DNA of 64,000 nt from contig CACYME010000016.1 in the NCBI GenBank assembly GCA_902775475.1, positions 62,001-126,000 on the forward strand. The letters are read 5' to 3'. A program made the translations under genes and the position numbers. The DNA comes from an uncultured Prevotellaceae bacterium (lineage in GTDB: Bacteria > Bacteroidota > Bacteroidia > Bacteroidales > Bacteroidaceae). The notes beneath the pieces were generated by a model. That model ran no database searches, was not told where the DNA came from, and was given only the letters and a program-made list of their open reading frames with translations. Positions 1 to 9,494 of the stretch are shown here, piece after piece; position 1 is the stretch's first letter; the number at the start of each line of letters is the position of its first letter.

Positions 1-26
1 ACTAAGAAGTGACAAGTGACAAACAG

Positions 27-65
27 AAAAGTGGGCTGCGCACGAATTTGGCGCAGCCCACTTTT
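27..65 (-). terminator. Intrinsic terminator of the ffh-folD-TPR operon
   Basis: Two 15-nt arms (27-41 and 51-65) are perfect inverted complements around a 9-nt loop, with A/T-rich runs on both sides. It lies just past the stop of the small TPR gene and could work in both directions. It is flanked by AGTGACAAGTGAC-like short repeats seen beside other hairpins in this window. Confidence 0.75.
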
Positions 66-96
66 TTATTGTTCACTCATCACTTCCCACTTTCGC

Positions 97-282
97 TCAG
101 GGGTTGTACATGTCCTTACAGTAGAAGTTCATGATGTCATCGAGCATCCGCTTGGCCTCCACTGCTGGACTGTCAGGGTCCAGCTCAGCTGCCTTGATAT
201 AGTTGTTGATGGCCTCATGGAAGAGCCCGCGCCTGCGAGCCTCGTTGCCTTGCTGATAATAATCTTCAGCTGTCATCCGCAA
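97..282 (-). CDS. Small tetratricopeptide-repeat protein (61 aa)
   Basis: A 61-residue protein made of little more than one TPR-type helix pair: the YYQQGNEARRRGLFHEAI stretch followed by YIKAAELDPDSP is the classic TPR signature. There is no signal peptide, so it is probably cytosolic. It lies 7 bp downstream of folD, on the same strand and before a strong terminator, so it is the last gene of the ffh-folD unit. A single TPR usually mediates protein contact; the partner cannot be read from the sequence. The clear TPR and the operon position support a real gene despite its size. Confidence 0.75.
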   Translation of the reverse strand: MRMTAEDYYQQGNEARRRGLFHEAINNYIKAAELDPDSPAVEAKRMLDDIMNFYCKDMYNP

Positions 283-289
283 AATACAT

Positions 290-1168
290 TTATTGATAGT
301 ACTCGTGCTTGCCGGCTGCCAACGTGTTCTTCATGAGCGAGCAGATGGTCATGGGGCCAACGCCTCCAGGAACGGGCGTGATGTAGGAACACAGGGGGCT
401 GACTTCGTCGAACTTCACGTCGCCATTCAGTCTGTAGCCACTCTTGCGCGTAGCGTCGGGTACGCGAGTAGTGCCCACATCGATGATGATGGCACCGGGC
501 TTCACCATGTCAGCCGTCACGAAGTCGGGATGACCGATGGCGGCGATGATGATGTCGGCCTGACGGCACTCCTCCTTCAGCGTCTTCGAGCGCGAATGGC
601 AGACGGTGACGGTCGAGTCGCCGTATTGTTTCTGCATCATCAGCTGAGCCATGGGCTTGCCCACGATGTTCGACCGGCCCAGGATGACACACTTCTTGCC
701 GCTGGTCTCGATGTTGTAGCGCTTCAGCAGCGTGATGATGCCCAAGGGCGTTGCCGAGATGAAGCACGGCAGGCCGATGGCCATACGCCCCACATTAATA
801 GGATGGAATCCGTCGACGTCCTTTCGATAGTCGATGGCCTCGATGATTTTCTGCTCGTCGATGTGCTTGGGGAGAGGTAACTGCACGATGAAGCCGTCGA
901 CGTCGCCATTGCGGTTCAGGCGGTCTACGCATGCCAGCAGCTCTTCTTCTGTCACGTCGTCCTCATAGCGAATGAGCGTCGACTTGAAGCCGCAGGCCTC
1001 ACAGGCCAGCACCTTGTTCTTCACGTAGGTCTCCGAGCCGCCGTCGTGGCCCACCAGTACCGCTGCCAGATGAGGCTGCTTGCCGCCCTGGGCAACAATC
1101 TGTTTCACTTCTTCGGCGATTTCGGCCTTGATGGCCGCTGCCGTTGCTTTTCCATCGATTAAAGTCAT
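290..1168 (-). CDS. folD: Bifunctional methylenetetrahydrofolate dehydrogenase/cyclohydrolase
   Basis: Interconverts 5,10-methylene-THF, 5,10-methenyl-THF and 10-formyl-THF in cytosolic one-carbon metabolism. At 292 aa it has the normal family length. Visible hallmarks are the YVKNK motif with catalytic Tyr48 and Lys52, QLPLP at 96-100, the nucleotide-binding GRSNIVGKP at 164-172 and the [10 protein letters not shown] signature at 265-274. It lies 25 bp downstream of ffh and 7 bp upstream of a small TPR gene, so it is co-transcribed from the ffh promoter. Nothing in the sequence suggests loss of function. Confidence 0.97.
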   Translation of the reverse strand: MTLIDGKATAAAIKAEIAEEVKQIVAQGGKQPHLAAVLVGHDGGSETYVKNKVLACEACGFKSTLIRYEDDVTEEELLACVDRLNRNGDVDGFIVQLPLPKHIDEQKIIEAIDYRKDVDGFHPINVGRMAIGLPCFISATPLGIITLLKRYNIETSGKKCVILGRSNIVGKPMAQLMMQKQYGDSTVTVCHSRSKTLKEECRQADIIIAAIGHPDFVTADMVKPGAIIIDVGTTRVPDATRKSGYRLNGDVKFDEVSPLCSYITPVPGGVGPMTICSLMKNTLAAGKHEYYQ

Positions 1169-1193
1169 GGGAATCTTTGGGATTTGTTAAGAC

Positions 1194-2546
1194 TTATTTA
1201 GGCATTCCGCCTTTCATGTTCTTCATGGCAGCAGCCATCTGAGCCATTCGGCCTCGGTCCATGCCGCTGACCATCTTCATCATCTTGCGCGTCTGGTCGA
1301 ACTGCTTCATCAGGCGGTTCACGTCGTCGAGCTTCGTACCCGAGCCACGCGCAATGCGCAGTTTGCGGCTCTGGTTGATGATGTCGGGGTTCTGGCGCTC
1401 CTTCGGCGTCATCGAGTTGATGATGGCCTCGATGCTCTTGAAGGCATTCTCGTCGATGTCCACGTCCTTCAGAGCCTTGCCCACGCCAGGAATCATGCTT
1501 GCCAGTTCCTTGATGTTACCCATCTTCTTGATTTGCTGAATCTGGCTCATAAAGTCGTCGAAGTCGAACTTGTTCTTGCGGATTTTCTTTTCCAGCTCCT
1601 TAGCCTGCTTCTCGTCGAACTGCATCTGGGCGCGCTCCACCAGTGAAACGACGTCGCCCATGCCCAGGATTCGGTCGGCCATACGCTCGGGGTGGAACAC
1701 GTCGATGGCATCCATCTTCTCGCCCGTACCCACAAACTTGATGGGCTTGGTGACGACGGTGCGGATAGACAGGGCAGCACCGCCACGGGTGTCGCCGTCG
1801 AGTTTGGTGAGCACCACGCCGTCGAAGTCGAGCCTGTCGTTGAACTCCTTGGCGGTGTTCACGGCGTCCTGACCCGTCATCGAGTCGACCACGAATAGGG
1901 TCTCGTCGGGGTTGATGGACTGCTTCAGGTTCGAAATCTCGTTCATCATCTCCTCGTCCACGGCCAGACGGCCTGCGGTATCGACGATGACCAGGTTATA
2001 GTCTTCCTGCTTGGCCTTGCGGATGGCATGCTGGGCAATCTCCACCACGTTCTTGTTGCCGTCCTCGGTGTAGACGTCCACTCCGACGCTCTCGGCGACC
2101 ACGCGCAGCTGTTCGATGGCAGCAGGGCGATAGACGTCGCAAGCCACCAGCAGGGGCTTCTTGTGCTGGCGTTCCTTCAGCATCTTGGCCAGTTTGCCGG
2201 TGAACGTGGTCTTACCAGAGCCCTGAAGACCCGACATCAGGATGATAGAAGGACGGTTCTCCAGGTTCAGGCCCACGGCTTTGCCGCCCATCAGCTCGGT
2301 CAGCTCATCGTGCACAATTTTCACCATCAGCTGGCTGGGCTTGATAGCCGTCAGCACATTCATGCCCATGGCCTTCTGCTTCACGGTGTCGGTGAACTGC
2401 TTGGCCACCTTGTAGTTTACGTCGGCATCCAACAGCGCACGACGCACGTCCTTCAGCGTCTCCGCAACGTTAATCTCGGTTATCTTACCCTCGCCCTTCA
2501 GTATCTTGAAAGAGCGTTCCAGTCTCTCTGATAAGTTCTCAAACAT
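1194..2546 (-). CDS. ffh: Signal recognition particle protein Ffh
   Basis: GTPase of the signal recognition particle, which binds 4.5S RNA and signal sequences and docks with FtsY. The 450-aa protein has the N domain (1-90), the G domain with G1 GLQGSGKTT at 106-114, DTAGR near 189-193 and TKLDGDTRGG at 247-256, then a methionine-rich M domain ending in MGRMAQMAAAMKNMK-like sequence. It is the first gene of a three-gene unit with folD and the TPR gene. A full TTTG/TAACTTTG promoter lies 47-77 bp upstream, leaving a short leader. Confidence 0.98.
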   Translation of the reverse strand: MFENLSERLERSFKILKGEGKITEINVAETLKDVRRALLDADVNYKVAKQFTDTVKQKAMGMNVLTAIKPSQLMVKIVHDELTELMGGKAVGLNLENRPSIILMSGLQGSGKTTFTGKLAKMLKERQHKKPLLVACDVYRPAAIEQLRVVAESVGVDVYTEDGNKNVVEIAQHAIRKAKQEDYNLVIVDTAGRLAVDEEMMNEISNLKQSINPDETLFVVDSMTGQDAVNTAKEFNDRLDFDGVVLTKLDGDTRGGAALSIRTVVTKPIKFVGTGEKMDAIDVFHPERMADRILGMGDVVSLVERAQMQFDEKQAKELEKKIRKNKFDFDDFMSQIQQIKKMGNIKELASMIPGVGKALKDVDIDENAFKSIEAIINSMTPKERQNPDIINQSRKLRIARGSGTKLDDVNRLMKQFDQTRKMMKMVSGMDRGRMAQMAAAMKNMKGGMPK

Positions 2547-2592
2547 CTTATTGATTTACTATTTATCTATTTACGATTTACAATTTAGGGTG

Positions 2593-2623
2593 CAAAGTTA
2601 CGAAAAAACGCGAGAAATGCAAA
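2593..2623 (-). promoter_or_regulatory. Promoter of ffh-folD-TPR
   Basis: On the minus strand TAACTTTG (2593-2600) is preceded after 19 bases by TTTG (2620-2623). This matches the primary sigma consensus of Bacteroidota, TTTG-N19-21-TAnnTTTG. Confidence 0.75.
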
Positions 2624-2649
2624 AGGAAAAACAGAAAAAGCAGGCGTTT

Positions 2650-2683
2650 TTTGCGCATAAACAGATTTTTCTTCGTAATTTTG
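2650..2683 (+). promoter_or_regulatory. Promoter of mfd
   Basis: TTTG (2650-2653), 22-base spacer, TAATTTTG (2676-2683). It lies inside the first codons of the longest possible mfd frame, which argues for the downstream ATG at 2696 and predicts a 5' leader of only a few bases. Confidence 0.65.
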
Positions 2684-2695
2684 CAGGCAAATTCT

Positions 2696-5600
2696 ATGAA
2701 CATACAAGACTTGCAGGCTCTCTACAGCCGTTCACCGCAGGTGAAGGCACTCCAGCGAGCCATTGAGAAAAACACAATGAAGCCAATTGCCCTGGACGGG
2801 CTTTTGGCCTCTTCAGCATCGGTCATATTCAGTGCCATCAAGACCGAAAAACCCCTCTTGTTTATCTTGCAGGATGCAGAGGAAGCAGGCTATTTCTACC
2901 ACGACCTGACGCAACAATTGGGCGACAGTCACGTGTATTTCTTCCCCAGCAGCTACAAGCGTGCCATCAAGTACGGACAGAAAGACCCGGCCAACGAGAT
3001 CCTGCGCACTGAGGTGCTCTCAGCCCTCAATGCCAAGACTCCCAGCCTCTACATCGTCACCCACCCCGAAGCGCTGGCCGAAATGGTTGTCACGCGCCGC
3101 CAATTAGACACCCGAACCGTTACGCTGGAGCAGGGACAGACCATCGAGACCGAACAGGTGATGGAGGAGCTGAGCGAGCTGGGCTTCCATGAAGTGGACT
3201 ACGTCTACGAGCCGGGGCAGTTTGCCCTGCGCGGCAGCATTCTCGACGTGTTCAGCTACAGCAACGAATATCCGTTCCGCATCGACTTCTTCGGCGACGA
3301 GATTGACAGCATCCGCACCTTCGAGGTGGAAGACCAGCTGTCGAAGGAACGCCGCCCCAGAGCCGACATCGTGCCAGAGCTGACGGCCGACGTGCAGAAG
3401 GAGTCGCTCTTGCGCTTCCTGCCCGATGAAGCGCTGCTGGTGATGAAGAACGAGACGTTTGTGCGCGAGACCGTTGAGCGGGCCTATCAGGAAGGGTTCT
3501 CCCAACAGGCCAAGCTGGAACGGATGGAGGGAGCCAACGAGATGGAGGCTCGACAGATAGAGATGGAGATGCAGCGCGACAACCAGATTATCAGCGGGGC
3601 CCAGTTCGCACAAGACATGGAGCGCTTCCGAATGATCAGGATGAGTGGAGAGAGGAAGGAGAAGGGCGACGCCATTGCCTTCATGATCTCCCCACAACCA
3701 ATTTTCCACAAAAACTTCGACCTACTGACGCAAACGCTTGAGGACTATCAACTTAAAGGCTATAAGCTCTACGTACTTGCCGACAGCCAAAAGCAGAACG
3801 AACGCCTGAAAGACATCTTTGCCGAGAAAGCAAAGGGACTCGCTTTCACGCCCGTCGAGAAAACCCTGCACGAAGGATTCGTCGACAACGAGCTACGCCT
3901 CTGCCTCTTCACCGACCACCAGATTTTTGACCGTTTCCACAAATACAATCTGAAAAGCGACAAGGCCCGCAGCGGCAAGGTAGCGCTGACGCTGAAAGAA
4001 ATCCAGCAGTTCGAGATAGGCGACTACGTGGTGCACATCGACCACGGCATCGGCAAGTTCGGCGGACTGGTCAGAATGCCCATCTCCTCGACAGCAGGGG
4101 GCGGCGTCGGCCATCAGGAGATGATCAAGATTGTCTACCAGCGCGGTGATGCCATCTACGTCTCTATACATTCTTTATATAAGGTATCCAAGTACAAGAG
4201 CCAGGAGGGCGGACAGCCGCCCCGCATGTCGACGCTGGGCACCGGCCAGTGGGAACGGCTGAAGGAGCGCACGAAGAAGCACATCAAGGACATCGCCCGC
4301 GACCTCATCCGCCTCTATGCCACCCGTCGCCATCAGAAGGGCTTTGCCTACAGCCACGACAGTTACATGCAGCATGAGCTGGAGGCCTCGTTCCTCTACG
4401 AGGACACGCCCGACCAGCTGAAGGCCACACAGGACGTGAAGGCCGACATGGAGCGCCCCGTGCCCATGGACCGCCTTGTATGTGGCGACGTGGGCTTCGG
4501 CAAGACCGAGGTGGCCGTGCGTGCCGCCTTCAAGGCTGCCGTCGACGGCAAGCAGGTGGCCGTGCTCGTGCCCACCACGGTGCTGGCATACCAGCACTAT
4601 CACACGTTCCAGTCGCGCCTGAAGGATATGCCCGTCCGCGTGGACTATCTGACGCGGGCACGCTCGGCCAAACAGACCACCGAGCTACTGAAAGACCTGG
4701 CCGACGGCAAGATTGACATCCTCATCGGCACCCACAAGCTTATCGGCAAGACGGTGAAGTTCCGCGACCTGGGCCTGCTCATCATCGACGAGGAGCAGAA
4801 GTTCGGCGTCAGCACCAAGGAGAAGCTACGCCAGATGAAGACCAACGTCGACACGCTCACCATGAGCGCCACGCCCATCCCACGCACACTACAGTTCTCG
4901 CTCGTCGGAGCGCGCGACCTGAGCATCATCCAGACACCGCCACCCAACCGCTACCCCATTCAGACGGAGATTCACACCTTCTCGGCCGAAATCATCGCCG
5001 ATGCCATCAACTTCGAGATGAGCCGCAACGGGCAGGTGTTCTTCGTGAACAACCGCATCAGCGACCTGACGCACCTGAAGGAAACCATCCTGAAATACAT
5101 TCCCGACTGCCGCGTGGCCGTGGGACATGGGCAGATGAAGCCCGAAGAGCTGGAGAAAATCGTGCTCGACTTCTCCAACTACGACTACGACGTGCTGCTC
5201 TCCACCACCATCGTAGAGAACGGCATCGACATACCCAACGCCAACACCATCATCATCAACTCGGCACAGAACTTCGGACTCTCCGACCTGCACCAGATGC
5301 GCGGACGCGTGGGGCGTGGCAACCGCAAGGCCTTCTGCTACCTGCTGGCACCGCCCCTATCGGCCCTGCCGGTAGACAGCCGTCGCCGACTGGAGGCACT
5401 GGAGAACTTCAGCGACCTGGGCAGCGGCATCAACATCGCCATGCAGGACCTCGACATCCGCGGTGCCGGCAACCTGCTGGGTGCCGAACAGAGTGGCTTC
5501 ATCAGCGACCTGGGCTACGAGACCTACCAAAAGATTCTGAACGAGGCCATGACTGAACTGAAGAATGAAGGGCCCACCCCCAACCCATCCCCAAGGGAGG

Positions 5601-6154
5601 GGGGACAAGATGTCCAATCCTCAGATAATTCAACTGCTAAAGGTAAACAGCCCGAGGGGTTGGGGGTGGGCTCCTATGTTGCCGACTGCACGCTGGAGAG
5701 CGACCTCGAGATGTACTTCCCCGACCAGTATGTGCCCAACGACTCGGAGCGAATGCTGCTCTACCGTGAGCTTGATAACATCAAGAGCGACAAGGAATTG
5801 GATGCCTATCGTCAACGAATGCTCGACCGCTTCGGACAGCTGCCTAAGCAAGCCGTGGAGTTGCTCCATGTTGTCCCACTGCGCCGCTGCGGCAAGCGGC
5901 TCGGCTGCGAGAAAATCATGCTGAAGCAAGGGCGCATGTATCTCTATTTCGTCAGCAATCCCAACAGTCCCTACTACCAGAGCAGCATCTTCGACCGCAT
6001 CATCGACTTTGCCACACAGAACATCCGGCGGTGCAACCTGCGCGAACAGCCAGTGGCCCAGGGCCTCAAGCGCTCAATGGTCGTCAACGACGTTCCCACG
6101 GTGGAAGAGGGCGTCAACGTGCTGAAGAACATCCTCAGCGAACGTTTATCTTGA
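2696..6154 (+). CDS. mfd: Transcription-repair coupling factor Mfd, with in-frame repeat insertion
   Basis: ATP-dependent translocase that pushes stalled RNA polymerase off damaged DNA and recruits UvrA. About 1152 aa: UvrB-like N-terminal part, RNA polymerase-interaction domain around GDYVVHIDHG (residue ~441), Walker A GDVGFGKTE (~596), DEEQ box (~697), SATPIPRTL, then the TRG/helicase C part and a C-terminal D7 domain. The frame opens at 2651, but ATG 2696 is preferred because the promoter overlaps the upstream codons. Oddity: nt 5570-5672 (residues ~959-992) encode a Pro/Gly/Ser-rich stretch with no counterpart expected in the family. Its ends are inverted repeats (GCCCACCCCCAACC and its complement), as in a small hairpin element. 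The frame stays open across it. Confidence 0.95.
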   Translation: MNIQDLQALYSRSPQVKALQRAIEKNTMKPIALDGLLASSASVIFSAIKTEKPLLFILQDAEEAGYFYHDLTQQLGDSHVYFFPSSYKRAIKYGQKDPANEILRTEVLSALNAKTPSLYIVTHPEALAEMVVTRRQLDTRTVTLEQGQTIETEQVMEELSELGFHEVDYVYEPGQFALRGSILDVFSYSNEYPFRIDFFGDEIDSIRTFEVEDQLSKERRPRADIVPELTADVQKESLLRFLPDEALLVMKNETFVRETVERAYQEGFSQQAKLERMEGANEMEARQIEMEMQRDNQIISGAQFAQDMERFRMIRMSGERKEKGDAIAFMISPQPIFHKNFDLLTQTLEDYQLKGYKLYVLADSQKQNERLKDIFAEKAKGLAFTPVEKTLHEGFVDNELRLCLFTDHQIFDRFHKYNLKSDKARSGKVALTLKEIQQFEIGDYVVHIDHGIGKFGGLVRMPISSTAGGGVGHQEMIKIVYQRGDAIYVSIHSLYKVSKYKSQEGGQPPRMSTLGTGQWERLKERTKKHIKDIARDLIRLYATRRHQKGFAYSHDSYMQHELEASFLYEDTPDQLKATQDVKADMERPVPMDRLVCGDVGFGKTEVAVRAAFKAAVDGKQVAVLVPTTVLAYQHYHTFQSRLKDMPVRVDYLTRARSAKQTTELLKDLADGKIDILIGTHKLIGKTVKFRDLGLLIIDEEQKFGVSTKEKLRQMKTNVDTLTMSATPIPRTLQFSLVGARDLSIIQTPPPNRYPIQTEIHTFSAEIIADAINFEMSRNGQVFFVNNRISDLTHLKETILKYIPDCRVAVGHGQMKPEELEKIVLDFSNYDYDVLLSTTIVENGIDIPNANTIIINSAQNFGLSDLHQMRGRVGRGNRKAFCYLLAPPLSALPVDSRRRLEALENFSDLGSGINIAMQDLDIRGAGNLLGAEQSGFISDLGYETYQKILNEAMTELKNEGPTPNPSPREGGQDVQSSDNSTAKGKQPEGLGVGSYVADCTLESDLEMYFPDQYVPNDSERMLLYRELDNIKSDKELDAYRQRMLDRFGQLPKQAVELLHVVPLRRCGKRLGCEKIMLKQGRMYLYFVSNPNSPYYQSSIFDRIIDFATQNIRRCNLREQPVAQGLKRSMVVNDVPTVEEGVNVLKNILSERLS
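5570..5672 (+). repeat. Hairpin repeat inserted in frame in mfd
   Basis: GCCCACCCCCAACC (5572-5585) is exactly complementary to GGTTGGGGGTGGGC (5658-5671); the arms enclose about 70 bp. A related G-rich stretch (GGGGCAGGGGTGGGG) follows mfd near 6218-6233. The C-rich/G-rich arms look like an intergenic hairpin element rather than coding sequence, yet the frame is kept. Confidence 0.75.
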
Positions 6155-6196
6155 GGCAAGAATGAACTCTCGAACCTCGAAAACACAAGAGATTCT

Positions 6197-6240
6197 TGCA
6201 CTCCACTCCTATCAAGGAGAGGGGCAGGGGTGGGGTCTGT
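6197..6240. repeat. Related C-/G-rich hairpin fragment after mfd
   Basis: Contains CTCCTATCAAGGAGAGG followed by a G-rich run. It resembles one half of the hairpin element found inside mfd. A longer imperfect pair, GCAAGAAT/ATTCTTGC (about 6158-6198), just after the mfd stop may act as a weak terminator. Confidence 0.4.
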
Positions 6241-6274
6241 AACTATTAGCTCTGGAACACAATTGGACACCCTA

Positions 6275-6523
6275 ATTTAGTAGTTGACCTATTTGTGCGT
6301 AGCTCCACTCCCCCTGTTCTCAGCAGGGAAGGCAGCGGCCGCTACCATTCTTTTTCCCGCCCGCTGCCATTATTGGCAGCGGGCGCCGCCAATATTTTCC
6401 CCGTCCGCTGCCAACGGAAAAGGCGTGGACTTTTTCCCGCTCCGGTGTGGCCTCGTCCCAATTTGTCGCCGCCTTTTTCCTCTCATCCCTGCTACTGTGG
6501 GGAAGCGAGAGGTCTTTCGAGTT
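6275..6523 (+). repeat. Intergenic GC-hairpin element, copy 1
   Basis: A 250-bp element that starts with TTTAGTAGTTGACCTATTTG and ends with GAGGTCTTTCGAGTT. It is filled with inverted GGCAGCGG/CCGCTGCC units able to form several strong hairpins. Near-identical copies lie at 14127-14372 and 63329-63583. Open frames across it have no protein-like composition. It sits between mfd and gyrA. Confidence 0.85.
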
Positions 6524-6762
6524 ACATGTTATGCCTGTGAGGACGATATCATTGATGACTTGCCTTCCTAATCTGTATATGCTCATATAAATATGAATGC
6601 TTACGAAAAACCGACCTGTCCGATTTTTAATCCGGGGTGCACGGACAAAAATCCGCCCACGTCGGATTTTTCTTTGAAAGGGCGAGGGCCACGAAAACTG
6701 TTATGCAGAAGAAACTGAGGGTTAAAATATGCTTAAATGGCATTTGTTTGAAGAAAAAAACG
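6524..6762 (+). other. Rest of the mfd-gyrA spacer, with a terminator-like hairpin
   Basis: No gene seen. A hairpin AAAAATCCG/CGGATTTTT (6647-6655 and 6663-6671) with a T-rich 3' side could stop transcription coming from mfd. Its core TCCGACGTGGGCGGA (inverted here) recurs at about 63277 and, with one change, at about 31371, next to other repeat copies. Confidence 0.45.
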
Positions 6763-6770
6763 TACCTTTG
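6763..6770 (+). promoter_or_regulatory. Probable gyrA promoter, -7 element
   Basis: TACCTTTG fits the Bacteroidota -7 box. No TTTG is found at the ideal distance; the nearest are at 6743-6750. The predicted leader before gyrA is about 100 nt. Confidence 0.6.
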
Positions 6771-6873
6771 CAGTCAAATAGAAAAAGAGCGAAAACGCAC
6801 CAGCGGCCTTAAAAATGGCCTCTACGGCAAAAACGCCTTAAAAACGACAAAGTAAAATTGTGAAATAAAAGTA

Positions 6874-9444
6874 ATGGATCAGACGTTTGACAACGACAGA
6901 ATTCTAAAGATTAACATTGAGGAGGAAATGAGGAGCTCCTACATCGACTACTCCATGTCGGTGATTGTAGCCCGTGCCCTCCCCGATGTTCGTGACGGTT
7001 TTAAGCCCGTGCATCGCCGTATTCTCTACGGTATGATGGGCATCAACAATGTAAGTACGCAACCCTATAAGAAGTGTGCCCGCGTGGTGGGTGAAGTTCT
7101 CGGTAAATACCACCCCCACGGCGACAGCTCGGTCTATGGTGCCCTTGTCCGCATGGGACAAGAGTGGAACATGCGCTATACACTCGTTGACGGACAGGGT
7201 AACTTCGGTTCCGTCGACGGCGACTCCCCCGCTGCCATGCGTTACACGGAGTGCCGACTCTCGAAGATGGGTGAGCACATCATGGACGACCTGGAGAAGG
7301 ACACCGTGGACATGGAGCCCAACTTCGACGACTCGCTGAAAGAGCCCAGCGTGATGCCTACGAAGGTGCCCAACCTGCTGGTGAACGGTGGCAACGGCAT
7401 TGCCGTGGGTATGGCCACGAACATGCCTACGCACAACCTGGGTGAGGTCATCGACGGCTGCTGTGCCTTCATCGACAACCCCGACATCGACTGCGAGGGA
7501 CTCATGAAGTATATTCCCGGTCCCGACTTCCCCACAGGAGCCTATATCTATGGCTTGCAGGGCGTCCGAGATGCCTACGAAACCGGTCGCGGTCGCATCG
7601 TCATGCGTGCCAAGGCAGAGATTGAGGCCGGCGAGACCCACGACAAGATTGTGGTCACAGAGATTCCCTACGGCGTGAACAAGGCCGACCTGGTGGCCTA
7701 CATTGCCGAGCTGGCCAACCAGCACAAGCTGGAGGGCATCCACAACGTGAACGACGAGTCGGGCCGTCAGGGCATGCGCATCGTGGTCGACGTGAAGCGC
7801 GATGCCAACGCCAACGTTATTCTGAACAAGCTCTTCAAGATGACAGCCCTACAGAGCTCATTCTCAGTAAATAACATTGCTCTGGTTCCCATTCCTGGCA
7901 CCCACGGTAAGCTGCGTCCGAAGCTGCTCACACTGAAGGAATGCATCAAGTATTTCATTGACCATCGCCATGAGGTGACCATCCGTCGCACGCAATACGA
8001 CCTGAAGAAGGCTCAGGAACGTGCTCACATCCTGGAAGGCTTGATCATAGCCGTGAACAACATCGACGAGGTGGTGCACATCATCCGCCAGTCGCAGACG
8101 CCCACCGACGCCCAGCGTAACCTGGAGAAGCGCTTCGACCTGGACGAGCTGCAGTCGAAGGCAATCGTCGACATGCGCCTCTCGCAGCTGACGGGTCTGC
8201 GTGTAGACCAGCTGCATCAGGAGTACGATGACCTGATGAAGCTGATTGCCGACCTGGAGGAGATTCTGAACAACCCCGAGCGCTGCAAGGAAGTGATGAA
8301 GCAAGACCTGCTCGAAGTGAAGGAGAAATATGGCGACGAGCGCAAGACGGAGATTATCCCCTTCGACCATGAGTTCAATGCCGAGGACTTCTACCCCGAC
8401 GACCCCGTGGTCATCACCATCTCGCACATGGGCTACATAAAGCGCACACCGCTCAGCGAGTTCCATGCTCAGGGCCGCGGAGGCATGGGGGCCAAGGGTG
8501 CACGCCACCGCGACAACGACTTCACCGAATACATCTATCCGGCCACTATGCACAACACGCTGCTGTTCTTCACCCAAAAAGGCCGCTGCTACTGGCAGAA
8601 GTGCTACGAGATTCCCGAGGGCGACAAGAACTCGAAGGGCCGAGCCATCCAGAACATGCTCAACATCGAGCCCGACGACGCTATCAACGCCGTGCTGCGC
8701 ATCAAGAAGTTCGACGATGAGGAGTTCCTGAACTCGCACTACGTGGTGTTCGCCACGAAGGAGGGCTTGGTGAAGAAGACCTGCCTGGAGGCTTATAGTC
8801 GTCCACGTACCAACGGCGTCATCGCCATTAACATTAATGAGGGCGACAAGGTGGTGAGCGTTCGCCTGACCAACGGCAAGAACGAGATTATCCTCGCTAA
8901 TCGCAATGGTCGTGCTGTCCGCTTCAATGAAGACCAGGTGCGCACCATGGGTCGTGTTTCCACTGGCGTCATTGGCATGCGTCTCGACGGCGGCGACGAC
9001 GAGGTGGTGGGCATGGTCTGCGTGAACGACCCGCAGACGGAGACCATCATGGTCGTCTCGGAAAACGGCTATGGAAAGCGCAGCGACATTGAGGACTACC
9101 GCAAGACCGCTCGCGGCACCAAGGGCGTGAAGACACTGGCCATCACAGAGAAGACGGGCAGACTGGTTTCAATCAAGGTGGTGACCGATGAGAACGACCT
9201 CATGATTATCAACAAGAGCGGCATACTCATTCGTCTGAATGTCAGCGAGGTTCGTGTAATGGGCCGTGCTACGCAGGGCGTGCGTCTCATCAACCTGACG
9301 AAGAAGAACGATGTCATCGCCAGCGTCTGCAAGGTACAGAAAGCCACGGAGGAAGAACTGGCCGAGGAACAGCTCGCAGAACAGGAAATGACAGCCGACG
9401 AACCCGCCAGCACCCCCGACTCAGCAGAGCCAACAGAAGAATAA
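6874..9444 (+). CDS. gyrA: DNA gyrase subunit A
   Basis: Breakage-reunion subunit of the type II topoisomerase that introduces negative supercoils. The 856-aa protein has the family N-terminus, the catalytic tyrosine in AAMRYTE (about residue 127), a GyrA-box variant QGRGGMG opening the C-terminal DNA-wrapping domain, and six-bladed-propeller repeats ending in an acidic Glu/Ala/Thr tail. In the quinolone-resistance region the sequence is [10 protein letters not shown], so the position equivalent to E. coli Asp87 is Gly89. It has its own promoter and a 100-nt leader, and is followed after 50 bp by a TPR gene. Confidence 0.98.
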   Translation: MDQTFDNDRILKINIEEEMRSSYIDYSMSVIVARALPDVRDGFKPVHRRILYGMMGINNVSTQPYKKCARVVGEVLGKYHPHGDSSVYGALVRMGQEWNMRYTLVDGQGNFGSVDGDSPAAMRYTECRLSKMGEHIMDDLEKDTVDMEPNFDDSLKEPSVMPTKVPNLLVNGGNGIAVGMATNMPTHNLGEVIDGCCAFIDNPDIDCEGLMKYIPGPDFPTGAYIYGLQGVRDAYETGRGRIVMRAKAEIEAGETHDKIVVTEIPYGVNKADLVAYIAELANQHKLEGIHNVNDESGRQGMRIVVDVKRDANANVILNKLFKMTALQSSFSVNNIALVPIPGTHGKLRPKLLTLKECIKYFIDHRHEVTIRRTQYDLKKAQERAHILEGLIIAVNNIDEVVHIIRQSQTPTDAQRNLEKRFDLDELQSKAIVDMRLSQLTGLRVDQLHQEYDDLMKLIADLEEILNNPERCKEVMKQDLLEVKEKYGDERKTEIIPFDHEFNAEDFYPDDPVVITISHMGYIKRTPLSEFHAQGRGGMGAKGARHRDNDFTEYIYPATMHNTLLFFTQKGRCYWQKCYEIPEGDKNSKGRAIQNMLNIEPDDAINAVLRIKKFDDEEFLNSHYVVFATKEGLVKKTCLEAYSRPRTNGVIAININEGDKVVSVRLTNGKNEIILANRNGRAVRFNEDQVRTMGRVSTGVIGMRLDGGDDEVVGMVCVNDPQTETIMVVSENGYGKRSDIEDYRKTARGTKGVKTLAITEKTGRLVSIKVVTDENDLMIINKSGILIRLNVSEVRVMGRATQGVRLINLTKKNDVIASVCKVQKATEEELAEEQLAEQEMTADEPASTPDSAEPTEE

Positions 9445-9494
9445 ACACTAACTAACATCAACTGAAGTATTAACTTAATAATAAACTTAACAAC

